This document shows, in pieces, positions 35,249-44,723 of a stretch of 64,000 bases of DNA. The translations under genes were made by a program, and so were the position numbers. This DNA is from Pedobacter sp. KBW06 (GTDB lineage Bacteria > Bacteroidota > Bacteroidia > Sphingobacteriales > Sphingobacteriaceae). A model generated the notes under the pieces. That model was not told the origin of the DNA and searched no databases. It saw only the letters and a program-made list of their open reading frames with translations. The DNA lies in NCBI RefSeq assembly GCF_003852525.1, contig NZ_QAJL01000003.1, forward strand, positions 1,340,134 to 1,404,133, given 5' to 3'. Numbering within the stretch: position 1 is the first letter of the stretch; each line of letters begins with the position of its first letter.

Positions 35249-35395
35249 GTTGGGTTAAATAAGTAAGGTCTATTGCTACGTGTTTTTCATCCCGATTTAT
35301 CGGAACAAATGGAAGAAATGGTTAGCCCAACATTGATCCTGGTATCAACAGGATTCCGACCGGGGAAGTGCTTCAACACTTTCCCGGTTATTTAT
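35249..35395 (+). ncRNA. Candidate cis-antisense small RNA, module 1
   Basis: On the plus strand TACATTTG (35237-35244) fits the -7 consensus TAnnTTTG, with TTG triplets 18-21 bases upstream. Three bases later come GGTT repeats at 35248-35251 and 35253-35256, an arrangement repeated in modules 2 and 3. A hairpin at 35359-35389 with a U-rich tail on the plus side could end a transcript of about 147 bases. It would be antisense to the fecR-susC junction. No expression data; alternatively the conserved block is part of an ECF-sigma promoter for susC on the other strand. Confidence 0.4.
35359..35395 (+). terminator. Hairpin between fecR and susC, module 1
   Basis: ACCGGGGAAGTG pairs with CACTTTCCCGGT (one wobble) around a six-base loop. 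TTATTTAT follows on the plus strand, while the minus-strand side is not T-rich, so it fits a plus-strand terminator. Confidence 0.5.
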
Positions 35396-35477
35396 AGGCC
35401 AACATTTCAAGCTTCCTACTCTTTGGCTGGTAAATTTCTATTCATCTTTTTTTAGTTTATGGTTTATGATCTGTTGA

Positions 35478-36641
35478 TTAAAGCGATACCACAATTTTAT
35501 TTCTGGTATTGGTTTGCTTTTCTATTTTAAATTTTACGTTCAGGTACCTCAGCATCTCCAGGAAAGCGGCAGCATTGACGCTTCTTGGCACCTCTCCTGT
35601 AAATAAGGTTGGCGGAATGTTGCCATCGTAAACGACGTCTACATTGTACCACCTGGAAGCCTGGCGCATCACGCTCTTTAAATCGGTATCGTTAAAAAGG
35701 AACAAGCCGTTTTTCCAGCTCATCACTTCTTCTGTGTTGACTTTGAGCACAGACAACCTGTCTTTCAGCACGGCCTGCTCTCCGGGTTTAAGCAACACGC
35801 CCTCTTTTACCTTTGCAGGTTCAGAGACTTTCACGCGGCCTTCCAGTAAGGTGGTCCTTACCGCTGGTTCATCGGTATAGGCATTGACGTTAAAATGTGT
35901 GCCCAGCACTTCGACTTCCTGTTTGTCTGTCATGACGATGAAAGGAACACGCTCCTGTTTTCCTTTTTCTTCTTTTAGCTGTTTGGCGACTTCAAAATAA
36001 GCCTCTCCTTTTAGTTCTACTTTACGCTCATTGAGGTGGTCAAAGGTCAGCGGGAACCTCAGGGAAGATCCTGAGTTTAACCAGACGTTGGTGCCATCCG
36101 GCAAGACAACCTGGTATTGCCCACCGTATGGTGTAGTGATGGTATTGTAGGAATTGGGTTTATTTACATTTGAAAGGTGATAAACCAACCGGCCATCCTT
36201 GGATTTGGAAATGTTTACTCCAGACTGACTGGCAAGGGATCCGTTCTTCGCGTCCGACAAGGAAATCTCCGTTCCATTGTCAAGTGTCAGGATCGCCCGG
36301 TTTCCACCAGGCACTATTGTTTTGGCAACGACCAGCTGTTCTGCATCGCTGTTTGCGGGTGTTTTCGATAAATAAAAAATGATTCCTGCAGAGAGACTAA
36401 GCAACAAAACTGCAGCAGCGGCCAGCTTTGGCCATAAAGAAATCCGGCGGGGACCTTCTTCCGGCAGCTCTAACCTTTCCCAAACCTCATCCAGATCATG
36501 ACTCCGGTCCTCCATGCTTAAATCTTCATTTAAACTGGCTGTCCTGCTCAGATGCCAGCTTTCTAACAGCGCCTGCTCTTCTTCAGTACAATTACCGGAT
36601 AGGTACCTGTCTAATAGTTCTTTTGCATCTGGTTTTTTCAT
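35478..36641 (-). CDS. FecR family anti-sigma factor (module 1)
   Basis: This 387-residue inner-membrane protein passes the signal from SusC to the sigma factor. A short cytosolic part (about 1-68) is followed by a membrane helix (about 72-92), then a periplasmic FecR domain (about 110-290) with GGQYQVVLPDGTNVWLNSGS and ELKGEAYFEV. A DUF4974 C-terminal domain (about 315-387) includes SVMRQASRWYNVDVVY; it binds the STN domain of SusC. Its sigma factor is encoded 103 bases upstream and SusC 240 bases downstream. A small stem-loop lies just before its start. Confidence 0.93.
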   Translation of the reverse strand: MKKPDAKELLDRYLSGNCTEEEQALLESWHLSRTASLNEDLSMEDRSHDLDEVWERLELPEEGPRRISLWPKLAAAAVLLLSLSAGIIFYLSKTPANSDAEQLVVAKTIVPGGNRAILTLDNGTEISLSDAKNGSLASQSGVNISKSKDGRLVYHLSNVNKPNSYNTITTPYGGQYQVVLPDGTNVWLNSGSSLRFPLTFDHLNERKVELKGEAYFEVAKQLKEEKGKQERVPFIVMTDKQEVEVLGTHFNVNAYTDEPAVRTTLLEGRVKVSEPAKVKEGVLLKPGEQAVLKDRLSVLKVNTEEVMSWKNGLFLFNDTDLKSVMRQASRWYNVDVVYDGNIPPTLFTGEVPRSVNAAAFLEMLRYLNVKFKIEKQTNTRNKIVVSL

Positions 36642-36648
36642 AATCAGA

Positions 36649-36667
36649 AAGGGCCATGGTTGCCCTT
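36649..36667 (-). other. Stem-loop just upstream of fecR start (module 1)
   Basis: AAGGGC and GCCCTT pair around seven bases, ending eight bases before the fecR ATG, where a ribosome would bind. It could dampen translation of fecR, but the stem is short and similar stems were not found in modules 2 and 3. Confidence 0.25.
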
Positions 36668-36744
36668 ATAAAACAACAGACAGGTAAGTTGGCCGGAGGG
36701 GGTAAATAAAAATGAAAAAAAATTTAGGGAGGCCGCTCTTAGAC

Positions 36745-37323
36745 TTAATAATGAGAAATTAAAAACAGGAACACCATCAAACCCAGCTTGATTCTCAATA
36801 TTTTCAAAGCATGTTGTACGTGTTTCCTTACCGTTTGCTCAGAAAGATCCAGCTGTTCTGCAATTTCCTTGTGGCTCAACTGGGATTTTCTGCTGAGCTC
36901 AAAAACTTCCCTCATCTTAGGAGGTAAAGCAGAGATTTCCTTTTCGATCAGGACCGTCATTTGTTTTTCCCTGACCAAATGATCCGTCACACAAGCTCCT
37001 TCATCGATAAAAGCCTGCAGAGAACTCAAGTATTGGGAAGCGATCTTCCGATGGGAAATCGCATTGAAGACACGGTTTCGAATCGCAGCATACAGATAAG
37101 CAGATAGATTTTCCGGGAAAGACAAGCTTTCACGTTTGGTCCATAAAGTGGTAAAAAGCTCATGAACAATGTCCTTCGCTTCCTCACGATCCTGCATCCA
37201 CTTATACGCATGGATGTGCAACAGCCATATATACCTGTTGTAAATTTCTGTATAGGCTTTTCTATCCCCCGACTTTAATAACCCGGCCAGTTCGTTGTCC
37301 GATATCGCCTGATAATTAAGCAT
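36745..37323 (-). CDS. ECF RNA polymerase sigma-70 factor (module 1)
   Basis: This 192-residue sigma factor is of the Bacteroidota FecI-like group. Region 2 (about 20-95) has FTTLWTKRESL and LSAYLYAAIRNRVFN. Region 4 (about 125-180) has LPPKMREVFELSRK and the DNA-contacting helix-turn-helix LSHKEIAEQLDLSEQTVRKH. A hydrophobic C-terminal tail (GLMVFLFLISHY) is usual in this group. It is held by the FecR encoded downstream and presumably drives the susC operon of module 1. Start by ATG at 37323. Confidence 0.93.
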   Translation of the reverse strand: MLNYQAISDNELAGLLKSGDRKAYTEIYNRYIWLLHIHAYKWMQDREEAKDIVHELFTTLWTKRESLSFPENLSAYLYAAIRNRVFNAISHRKIASQYLSSLQAFIDEGACVTDHLVREKQMTVLIEKEISALPPKMREVFELSRKSQLSHKEIAEQLDLSEQTVRKHVQHALKILRIKLGLMVFLFLISHY

Positions 37324-37342
37324 TTTTGTAATCTCCCCAGGG

Positions 37343-37371
37343 CGAATATAGTAATTATAGGCTTATTCAAA
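37343..37371 (-). promoter_or_regulatory. Candidate promoter of sigma factor gene (module 1)
   Basis: On the minus strand TTTG and TATATTCG lie 17 bases apart, one base off the -7 consensus, about 20 bases before the sigma ATG. The -33 part overlaps the T-run of the module 2 terminator. Confidence 0.4.
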
Positions 37372-37411
37372 AAAGAACTCCCATACCGGATAACCAATAT
37401 GGGAGTTCTTT
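37366..37411 (-). terminator. Terminator of module 2
   Basis: AAAGAACTCCCATA pairs fully with TATGGGAGTTCTTT around a 12-base loop, and on the minus strand a T-run follows. It ends module 2 and insulates the sigma gene of module 1. Confidence 0.85.
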
Positions 37412-37427
37412 GTCATGCTGTTATGGC

Positions 37428-38555
37428 TTATTTCATCAACTCTTCCAGCTTTTTATGCAGTTCCTCTCCTCTAAGGTTGGCGGCAACAATTTTTCCCGCA
37501 GGGTCAATCAGGTAATTCTGTGGAATCCCCTTTACACCATATAGTTTTGATGCCGCGTTGTTCCAGCCTTGAAGGTCACTCAACTGAGTCCAGGTCAGTC
37601 CATCTGTTTTAATCGCATTTAACCAGTTGTCCTTCTTTCCCGGCTGATCCAGAGAAACACCAAGAACGGTAAAGTTCTTCTCTTTATACTTGTTATAGGC
37701 AGCCACTACATTTGGATTTTCCGCACGACAAGGTCCGCACCATGATGCCCAGAAATCCAGCAACACATACTTTCCACGGAACTCAGAAAGCTTAACCGGC
37801 TTATCGTTCACATCATTCTGCGTGAAATCAGGCGCAAGCGCACCCACTGCAGTAGACTTCGCAATCTCGATTTGTTTAGCAAAATCTAATCCGGCCTTAC
37901 TTTCTCTCAGACGCTTGGTTAGCGCTAAAAACTTAGGCTCTACTTTAGCCACCTCCATATCATACTCCGAAGATTCCTTTAAAGCCACCAGACTAAAATA
38001 AGAATCCGGATGCTGCACGATAAAACCTTCCTGAATTTTCAACTTTTCGTCCGCCGCCGGCTTATGTCTGCTTTGCAAGCTCTTTACAAATTCTTCTTTT
38101 TGCTTTTGTTCATTGCTCGCCGCCGCCCATTCTGCATTCAGTCCGTTAATGATCTTTTCAGGCGCTGCAACTGCTTTTAAATATACTGCGTGCTCGGCAT
38201 TGATCGGAGATCCCGTGATCAGCGCATTTTTTACGGAATCTTTGGCTTTTAAAGCAATCTCTCCTTTATCCAGGTAAAATGACAGGACATCCGGATTTTT
38301 TGAAGCTACATTTGTTCCCGAATGATCAAAAGTAATTTTAGCAGAGGTGGGCCCGGAAACCTGCCCTTTGAAGTTAAAAGCGCCGTTTTTAAGGACAGCG
38401 GAATCCTTAACCATGGCCCCATCCTGACGATAGCTCAGGTAAGCTTTTGAACCAGCAGCGGCCTTTGCTACTGCTCCTTTTAAATTAAATGCGGCATTTT
38501 GCGCATTGGCCAATACCGGAACGGCACATATTAGTGTTAAAACTAACTTTTTCAT
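37428..38555 (-). CDS. TlpA-like thioredoxin with DUF4369 (module 2)
   Basis: This 375-residue secreted oxidoreductase has a signal peptide (1-19), a DUF4369-type beta domain (about 22-118) and a charged helical linker (about 125-235). The TlpA/ResA-type thioredoxin domain (about 236-375) has WCGPC, with Cys273 and Cys276, and a GIPQNYLID cis-proline loop. Such proteins usually reduce disulfides in the periplasm, being fed by a DsbD-type protein. It is closely similar along its whole length to the 46705 protein and is the intact counterpart of the broken 27708 gene. It is the last gene of module 2, 41 bases after the metallopeptidase-like gene. Confidence 0.9.
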   Translation of the reverse strand: MKKLVLTLICAVPVLANAQNAAFNLKGAVAKAAAGSKAYLSYRQDGAMVKDSAVLKNGAFNFKGQVSGPTSAKITFDHSGTNVASKNPDVLSFYLDKGEIALKAKDSVKNALITGSPINAEHAVYLKAVAAPEKIINGLNAEWAAASNEQKQKEEFVKSLQSRHKPAADEKLKIQEGFIVQHPDSYFSLVALKESSEYDMEVAKVEPKFLALTKRLRESKAGLDFAKQIEIAKSTAVGALAPDFTQNDVNDKPVKLSEFRGKYVLLDFWASWCGPCRAENPNVVAAYNKYKEKNFTVLGVSLDQPGKKDNWLNAIKTDGLTWTQLSDLQGWNNAASKLYGVKGIPQNYLIDPAGKIVAANLRGEELHKKLEELMK

Positions 38556-38596
38556 TTTGTTGATTGATTTGGTTGAATTATTAATTATTAATTTTC

Positions 38597-39517
38597 TTAC
38601 TTGTAAGCGTCGAACCGCTCCCTATAGGTATTGCCCATCGCCTGAATGTCCCAGCCCTCCGACAGAAGATAGGTGACAAAGGCTTCATACTTTTTAGCCC
38701 TGGCCGGACTATTATCAAGGTATTTTCTTTTGATGTTTTCTTTTGATTCCAATGCCAGCAACCTCAGCCAGGAAGAGAAATCGTTCTCAAAAGAACTGGA
38801 GCCTGAAGCTTCAATAAATCCTCCTGTCATGGCCAGCAACTCATATGCGGCATCTCTCTTTTCAACGTCTTTATCTTTATCATACTCTTTTCTGATCTTA
38901 TCCACAGCAGCACCACTATCATAGGCCTTTCCTGCATCTGCAAATGCTTTTACCGGTTCGGGAATGCGCAACGTAATCATCGAAGAGAGTTGTGCCCATA
39001 TGGCATTGCTCAACACAGAATCCTGATAATAATGTCGCTCGGGATTCAGCACAGGCAAAGCATTGGTCATTTGATTTGGCCAGCAGATCACAAGCCTGCT
39101 CCTGCCTATCTTTTTGATATTCTCCGCAAAATATCCCCTTCCATAGCTTTTCACAAAGAATAATTCGAGTGGAAAAAATGTTTTTGCATATTTCGGATTC
39201 ACACCAGACATCAATGCCTTCGTGTAAAGAATGGCGCTCTGTCGTTCCTGATCGGCGATTTTTTCCACGCCAAAGCGATTGTATGGATCGTTATCAAGAA
39301 TCGCATTCGTCACTTCTTTCCAATCCTTAAAGTCCATCCGCATCCAGACATTATAACTCTGGTACAATTCCTTCACCGCAGGATCTGCATCCGCCGCAGG
39401 CGAAAAGGCATTTTCAAATTTTAAATCTTCCGTAGAATTGAGCACTTCTTCCTTTTTGCAGGACCACAGCAACACTGCCAGACTAAAGGCTATAAAGTAT
39501 CTGTTTTTTAAGTTCAT
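38597..39517 (-). CDS. Mx1-metallopeptidase-like lipoprotein lacking HExxH (module 2)
   Basis: This 306-residue lipoprotein has a lipobox ending at Cys20 (LLWSCKKEE). The C-terminal GGFIEASGSSSFENDFSSWL, followed by a K-x-V-TYLLSEGWDI-type helix, resembles the end of the putative zinc metallopeptidases (Peptidase_Mx1) often found after SusC/SusD. Where that family has HEFxH, this protein reads NAIWAQLSSMI, with no zinc-binding histidines. It is thus a likely non-catalytic relative, perhaps a binding subunit. This family link is my inference from pattern only; it could be an unrelated lipoprotein. It fills the variable slot between SusD and TlpA of module 2. Confidence 0.6.
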   Translation of the reverse strand: MNLKNRYFIAFSLAVLLWSCKKEEVLNSTEDLKFENAFSPAADADPAVKELYQSYNVWMRMDFKDWKEVTNAILDNDPYNRFGVEKIADQERQSAILYTKALMSGVNPKYAKTFFPLELFFVKSYGRGYFAENIKKIGRSRLVICWPNQMTNALPVLNPERHYYQDSVLSNAIWAQLSSMITLRIPEPVKAFADAGKAYDSGAAVDKIRKEYDKDKDVEKRDAAYELLAMTGGFIEASGSSSFENDFSSWLRLLALESKENIKRKYLDNSPARAKKYEAFVTYLLSEGWDIQAMGNTYRERFDAYK

Positions 39518-39539
39518 GTCTTTTAAATTTAGGCTAAGC

Positions 39540-40997
39540 TTATCTCTTGTTTAATGGCATTTCCGGGCTATTGATTTGTTCCGATAAAGGGATCTGAAGG
39601 ACATAGCGGGGATCTTTCTCTTTTAAAGTATATACCTGTCCGTTTTTATAACTATGCGTTATAGAAGGCTTGCCCAATCTCCTCAGGTCAAACCACCTCA
39701 ACCCTCCTTCAAATGCCATTTCAATCCTACGCTCTTCATAAATGCGTTTTAGAAGCTGGTTCTTATCTGCAAAGTCGGCCAATTTCAAGGGTACAAACTC
39801 CTCTTTCTTAATCCTGTTGACCAACAGATGATTCAAATCTGTAACCGCCAGTTCCAAACGGCCCAATTTGGCATAAGCTTCAGCACGCATCACATAGGCC
39901 TCACTCACTTTGAGTCCGATATGATAACTGCCGTTTTCCTGCTTGGCAAACATGTTATAAATGGTAGGCCCCGTCTGAATGCCATCCGCAGTGCTCAGGT
40001 CAGCAAAAGAATCGAAAATAAACCTTCTGTAATCCTTAACACCGTTCCGACGACATAAGTCTAACAGCTCAACGGATGGCTTACTGGCGGCCCTGTCATG
40101 GTAAAAAATATTGTTATTTGCTTTTCCGGCCATAAAGAACAAGATCTCGTTCTTATAATCAGAATCAATCATTCCATAATTATTTGTAAAAGCTTCGCTT
40201 TCCCGATCCTTCCCATCAATATGTGCCTGGGTCTCATTCATATTAAATAAGCCCCTGGTATTCATCACAACAGTTGATGCGGCAATGGCACCTTCATGAT
40301 CTCCCATGAAAAGATTTACCCTCGCCTTGAACAATTGAAGCGAATTGTAATTGAAGCGAAACTTACTTTTCAGTGGTTTCCCCATCAGCAGTGCCGAGGC
40401 CTGATCAATGTCCGTCTGTATCTGAGCCCATACTTTCTCAATGGATGCCCTGACATTATTTTGTGTGTTTTGATGGATGTCGACAGCTGTTAAGGGCATA
40501 GGTACCCCCGGCTCTGCCAACGTTTCCGGCGCATAAACATCCGCATATAAGTTTACGAGATAGAAATAACTGAAGGCCCTCAATGCATATGCCTCTCCTT
40601 TTACCGTTTCAAAAAGCACCTTTTCCGAAGAAGAAGGAATGCGTTTGGAAAATTCATCCAACACCGTATTTGCATAGTACACGGATTTGTACAACTGCCC
40701 CCAATAAGGATCATCAGCCACTCCTGCCAACTGATGAGTTGATGCCCAGACAAACCAGGGTTCATCAGCGCGGTTCAGCGTATTACTTGTTTGCAGGTTG
40801 ACAAAAGCATTATCCGTCATGAGTTCTGTTTTAAAATAGAAATCCTGCTTCGGGTATCCTCCAAGTAATACAGATTCATAGTCGGCAATCGTTACCGGCA
40901 TCATGCTGTTGACCGGCTTGATGTCGAGCATTTTCTGGCAGCCGGAAGACAACAGAACCAGCATACCTATAAAATTCAAATAAAATATCTTTTTCAT
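39540..40997 (-). CDS. SusD/RagB family lipoprotein (module 2)
   Basis: This 485-residue outer-membrane lipoprotein has a lipobox ending at Cys20 (LLSSGCQKM). It opens with LDIKPVNSMMPVTIADYESVL and contains VKGEAYALRAFSYFYLVNLY. The C-terminal RIYEERRIEMAFEGGLRWFDL is the SusD hallmark. It forms the surface lid of the SusC encoded 11 bases upstream. The ligand is unknown; the module has no glycoside hydrolase. Confidence 0.93.
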   Translation of the reverse strand: MKKIFYLNFIGMLVLLSSGCQKMLDIKPVNSMMPVTIADYESVLLGGYPKQDFYFKTELMTDNAFVNLQTSNTLNRADEPWFVWASTHQLAGVADDPYWGQLYKSVYYANTVLDEFSKRIPSSSEKVLFETVKGEAYALRAFSYFYLVNLYADVYAPETLAEPGVPMPLTAVDIHQNTQNNVRASIEKVWAQIQTDIDQASALLMGKPLKSKFRFNYNSLQLFKARVNLFMGDHEGAIAASTVVMNTRGLFNMNETQAHIDGKDRESEAFTNNYGMIDSDYKNEILFFMAGKANNNIFYHDRAASKPSVELLDLCRRNGVKDYRRFIFDSFADLSTADGIQTGPTIYNMFAKQENGSYHIGLKVSEAYVMRAEAYAKLGRLELAVTDLNHLLVNRIKKEEFVPLKLADFADKNQLLKRIYEERRIEMAFEGGLRWFDLRRLGKPSITHSYKNGQVYTLKEKDPRYVLQIPLSEQINSPEMPLNKR

Positions 40998-41008
40998 AAT
41001 TTCAAGCT

Positions 41009-44000
41009 TTAAAACTGTACAGATAAAGAAACAGAGTAAGAACGGGGTAGCGGCAGGAAGGTATTTCCAAAGGAGACATTTGCACTTCGGGTATCATTGT
41101 AATTCATCAGCGAGCCGGTAGATTCCGGATCCTGCCCCTTTAGCGCCTTATTTTTCCATACATGAAGGTTATTTCCCTGAAGCATCAAACGGATGTTCTG
41201 AATTCCTTTTGCCCGCAGTGCAGGGGTAAAAAGGTCATAACTCAGCGAGAGGTTTTGCAAACGGACGAAATCTCCCTTTACGGTTCTCAAATCACTGTTG
41301 TCATACATATTTCCGTTATATGGACTTGTTCCGGTTACGGCAAGGTCCCATGGATCAGACTCCAGCTTTGGAACATTGGTATGCAGTTCATCCCCCGGTT
41401 GTCTCCATCTTTGCGCCCATTCTTTTGACATGTTCTGCGTGGCATCAGGAAAACCCAATGCATATCCCTGAGAAAGATTGCGCAAACGGATCACATTCCC
41501 GAAATTCCCAATCAATAAGGCAGAAAGGGTAAATTTCTTATAAGAAAAAGTATTGGTTAAACCACCCTGAATCATGGGCATGGTGGTCCCGGAATAGGTC
41601 AGTCCATCGACCTTGTTCATCCCATATAATACCTTTTCTCCTTCTTTAGTGGTATAGAATGATGCCCTTCCATCGGCATTAAGGCCTGCATAACGATACG
41701 ACCAAAGTCCATTTATAGGTTTCCCCACTACTGCTGAAGCCGCAAAATCGGTCCGTTGTGCGCTGGTCAGACTGCCTACCGTTGGTACGGAATAGACTTC
41801 CAGCACTTTGTTTTCATTGTAACCCAGGTTCACATTGGTAGACCATCGGAAATCTTTTCCATCGATATTAATGGAATTTAAAGACAACTCAAAGCCCTTA
41901 TTCCTCATCGAAGCCCAATTCACCTGTATAGAGTTGAATCCCGAAACCTGTGACACCTGCTTGGTTCCTAAAAGATCAGTCCCCCTTTTGTTGTAATATT
42001 CAATGGTACCACTCAATCTGCGCTTCCACAAACCAAACTCCAAAGCCAGGTTAGTGGTATAGTTCATCTCCCATTTCAGGTTTGGATTTTTAGGGGCAGA
42101 AATCACAAGGTAGCCCTCTTTATTGATCACATCCGTAGCCCCTATCCTGGCCACCAAATCAGAATAAGCCTGTGAGGCCACATTCCCCTGACTACCATAA
42201 GAACCTTTTAAGGTCAGATAGGTGAGCCAATCCTGATCCTTTAGGAAATTCTCTTCCTTCATCTGATAGTTTAATCCCAATGCCCATAATGGCTGAAAAA
42301 GCTTATTTGTCTTTATCCCAAAACGGTTTGATCCGTCCGTACGGGCATTCAAACTCATCGTATACCGGTTTTTATAGGTATAGCCGGCTACACCGAAATA
42401 GGATACCGCGGCAGTCTCGTTCAGGTTCTCTGTCCAATATGGAATCCCCATGGTCTCCATGAGTTCAAATTGAGGAACCTGCTGGTGCCCCCGGTTGTGT
42501 ACATATCCATAGATATCTGTACTCACCTCTTTATATTTAGAGGTCCTGATCTCCTGACCAGCCATCACATCAAAGCGATGGTCGTAGCCGATCACCGGCA
42601 TAAAGGAAAGCTGATTTCTAAAAGTCAGGGAGTTGTTGTTGTTTGACCTGTCCTGTCTGAAACCTCCGTCAAACCATATCGGAACGCCAATATAATCGAC
42701 CGTTTTAAACATGTCTCTTTTTCTTGCGCGGACAAAATAGCTGTCCTCGGTAGCAATATCCTCATCTACGGTATTCTGCTTCGAAAAAGAGAACAAACTG
42801 GTAAAAATCAAATCGGGGATTAATCTCCATTCGAGGTCTACTGTCCCCCGCATCCCGAAGTTTTTGGAGGTTCTCCAGCCTTGCTCCCTGTTTTCCAGGA
42901 AATTGTATTTAAGACTGTTATAGTACAAGTGGTTATATCCACCATTTTCATCAAATACATTTTGTGCCGGAGTGGTATATATTGCCCATTCGTAAGGATT
43001 TTCACGGGAATCGGTGGCAAAGAAACTATTGTTTTCTCTTGCATTGATGTCCAGCATTCCTCCGATCCGGATGTTGTCCCTTAATTTGGTATACACTTTA
43101 ACCGATCCGGTATACGTTTTCTGTCCGACTTTTTTTGCGGTAGCCTGGTCGTCCATCATGCTGCCCGACAAATAAAAAGTGGTTTGTTCCGTTCCCCCGG
43201 AAAAGTTCAGACTGTGTTTATGGGTAAAAGCATTCCTGAATAAATGTTTAAACCAATCTGTATTTACGGTTTCCAGCTGTTTTACTTTATCATCAAATTG
43301 CCCCCAGGTCAGCTTCCTATCGTGTACATCTATAAAATAGCGTTCAAAATCAGATACCGTTCCATATTCACCTGGTTTGGTCGTACTCGTGTTCAGGATC
43401 CCTCTGGAAATCATTTCCAGGTTTACATTGGTCCGCTCTTTGGAGTTCATCATATAGGCATCAGACATCTGAGGGCGCATGTTCACAGAAAGGTGACTGG
43501 AATAACTAATCCTGGTCTTCCCGGAAACTCCTTTTTTAGAGGTGATGACAATTACGCCGTTTGCCGCTTTTGTTCCATAAATGGCGGTTGCTGCGGCATC
43601 CTTTAACACATTGATCGACTCGATATCGTCCACATTGATCCCCCCGATTCCGGAAGCAATCAGGTTTCTGTTGTTCATAATGTCATCTACCGATACATTC
43701 AGGGGATCGTCCAGAATAATTCCATCGACCACCCAAAGTGGCTGAACATTACCGCTGATGGTAGAAGTCCCGCGGATCCTGATCTGAGGGATGGCTCCCG
43801 GTGCGCCTGAAGTACTCACAATCGTTAATCCGGGAACCTGTCCCTGTAACAGTTTATCGATATTGGGTTGATTGATGCTTTTCAAGACATTCATATCCAC
43901 GGTCGTAATGGAGGAAGTCAGCCTGCGTCTTTCGATTTTCTGATACCCGCTCACCACCACTTCAGAAAGGTCAGACATATCTGCTTTGAGCTTAATCAGG

Positions 44001-44584
44001 AGCTGATTTCTGCCTTTCAAAGGTTCTTCTTTACTGATATAACCGACACATGAAAAGAGCAGCACAGCCTCTCCGTTTGGAACAGTGATGGCAAAAGCGC
44101 CGGACTGATCTGTGGCCACGCCTAGCTTACTGTCTTTGAGGCGAACGCTGATCCCGGGTAAAGGAAGGCCATTTTCATCGGTCACCTTTCCCTTTACTTC
44201 AATGAACAATGGTTTTTGAACCTCTGGTTTCCGTTGTACGACGACCGTATTCTGCTGGATAACATAGGTGATGGGCTGATCCTCAAAACAGACCTCCAAT
44301 GCCTCTTTTAACGATACATTTTTCAGTTTAACATTTATTTTTTTTACGCCTTCCAGCGTTTGGGCGGTATATACAAAGTTGTAACCACTTTGGATCCGCA
44401 GTTCTTTAAAGATTTTATCCAGAGAAGCGTTTTGCTCAGAGATGGTAATGTTCTGGGCAACACTTTTTGCGGCGATCTGGAAGAAAATGGTCGTCATTAG
44501 AAGGATGGTTAACTTCATGATTCGCAGTATTTTATTTTGGGCATAAGCAGGCCGCTTAGACCTCAGGAGATCGTAAATATTCAT
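41009..44584 (-). CDS. STN-type SusC/RagA TonB-dependent transporter (module 2)
   Basis: This 1191-residue outer-membrane transporter has a signal peptide that would start at the internal Met at 44518 (MKLTILLMTT). An STN domain (about 50-115) contains FVYTAQTLEGVKKINVKL. A carboxypeptidase-like domain (about 130-205) and a plug with LWVVDGIILDDPLN and DAAATAIYGTKAANGVIVI follow, then the barrel. The first 22 residues may be an untranslated leader or a genuine extension; I keep the longer frame. It signals through FecR (44724) to the sigma factor (45988) and works with SusD 11 bases downstream. Confidence 0.93.
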   Translation of the reverse strand: MNIYDLLRSKRPAYAQNKILRIMKLTILLMTTIFFQIAAKSVAQNITISEQNASLDKIFKELRIQSGYNFVYTAQTLEGVKKINVKLKNVSLKEALEVCFEDQPITYVIQQNTVVVQRKPEVQKPLFIEVKGKVTDENGLPLPGISVRLKDSKLGVATDQSGAFAITVPNGEAVLLFSCVGYISKEEPLKGRNQLLIKLKADMSDLSEVVVSGYQKIERRRLTSSITTVDMNVLKSINQPNIDKLLQGQVPGLTIVSTSGAPGAIPQIRIRGTSTISGNVQPLWVVDGIILDDPLNVSVDDIMNNRNLIASGIGGINVDDIESINVLKDAAATAIYGTKAANGVIVITSKKGVSGKTRISYSSHLSVNMRPQMSDAYMMNSKERTNVNLEMISRGILNTSTTKPGEYGTVSDFERYFIDVHDRKLTWGQFDDKVKQLETVNTDWFKHLFRNAFTHKHSLNFSGGTEQTTFYLSGSMMDDQATAKKVGQKTYTGSVKVYTKLRDNIRIGGMLDINARENNSFFATDSRENPYEWAIYTTPAQNVFDENGGYNHLYYNSLKYNFLENREQGWRTSKNFGMRGTVDLEWRLIPDLIFTSLFSFSKQNTVDEDIATEDSYFVRARKRDMFKTVDYIGVPIWFDGGFRQDRSNNNNSLTFRNQLSFMPVIGYDHRFDVMAGQEIRTSKYKEVSTDIYGYVHNRGHQQVPQFELMETMGIPYWTENLNETAAVSYFGVAGYTYKNRYTMSLNARTDGSNRFGIKTNKLFQPLWALGLNYQMKEENFLKDQDWLTYLTLKGSYGSQGNVASQAYSDLVARIGATDVINKEGYLVISAPKNPNLKWEMNYTTNLALEFGLWKRRLSGTIEYYNKRGTDLLGTKQVSQVSGFNSIQVNWASMRNKGFELSLNSINIDGKDFRWSTNVNLGYNENKVLEVYSVPTVGSLTSAQRTDFAASAVVGKPINGLWSYRYAGLNADGRASFYTTKEGEKVLYGMNKVDGLTYSGTTMPMIQGGLTNTFSYKKFTLSALLIGNFGNVIRLRNLSQGYALGFPDATQNMSKEWAQRWRQPGDELHTNVPKLESDPWDLAVTGTSPYNGNMYDNSDLRTVKGDFVRLQNLSLSYDLFTPALRAKGIQNIRLMLQGNNLHVWKNKALKGQDPESTGSLMNYNDTRSANVSFGNTFLPLPRSYSVSLSVQF

Positions 44585-44596
44585 TACATTTGGGTG

Positions 44597-44689
44597 GTTT
44601 GGTTTGTTGATTGATTGTTTTCTGCAAAATATCGGGTAAGCCAGGCCAGTGTCAGACCACGATGGCAGTCGGGTCTGGCATGTTTATTT
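44597..44689 (+). ncRNA. Candidate cis-antisense small RNA, module 2
   Basis: On the plus strand TACATTTG (44585-44592) is followed after three bases by GGTT repeats (44596-44599 and 44601-44604), as in modules 1 and 3. A hairpin (44651-44679) with a U-rich tail ends a possible transcript of about 93 bases, antisense to the fecR-susC gap. A -33 element is not evident. An outer stem GTAAGC/GCTTAC (44636-44641 with 44700-44705) adds further structure. Expression is unproven. Confidence 0.35.
44651..44689 (+). terminator. Hairpin between fecR and susC, module 2
   Basis: GTCAGACC pairs with GGTCTGGC (one wobble) around a 13-base loop, and ATGTTTATTT follows on the plus strand. The minus side has no T-run. 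Confidence 0.4.
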
Positions 44690-44723
44690 GAACCAGGAAG
44701 CTTACCGTAGGTGTAAAGTAGAT

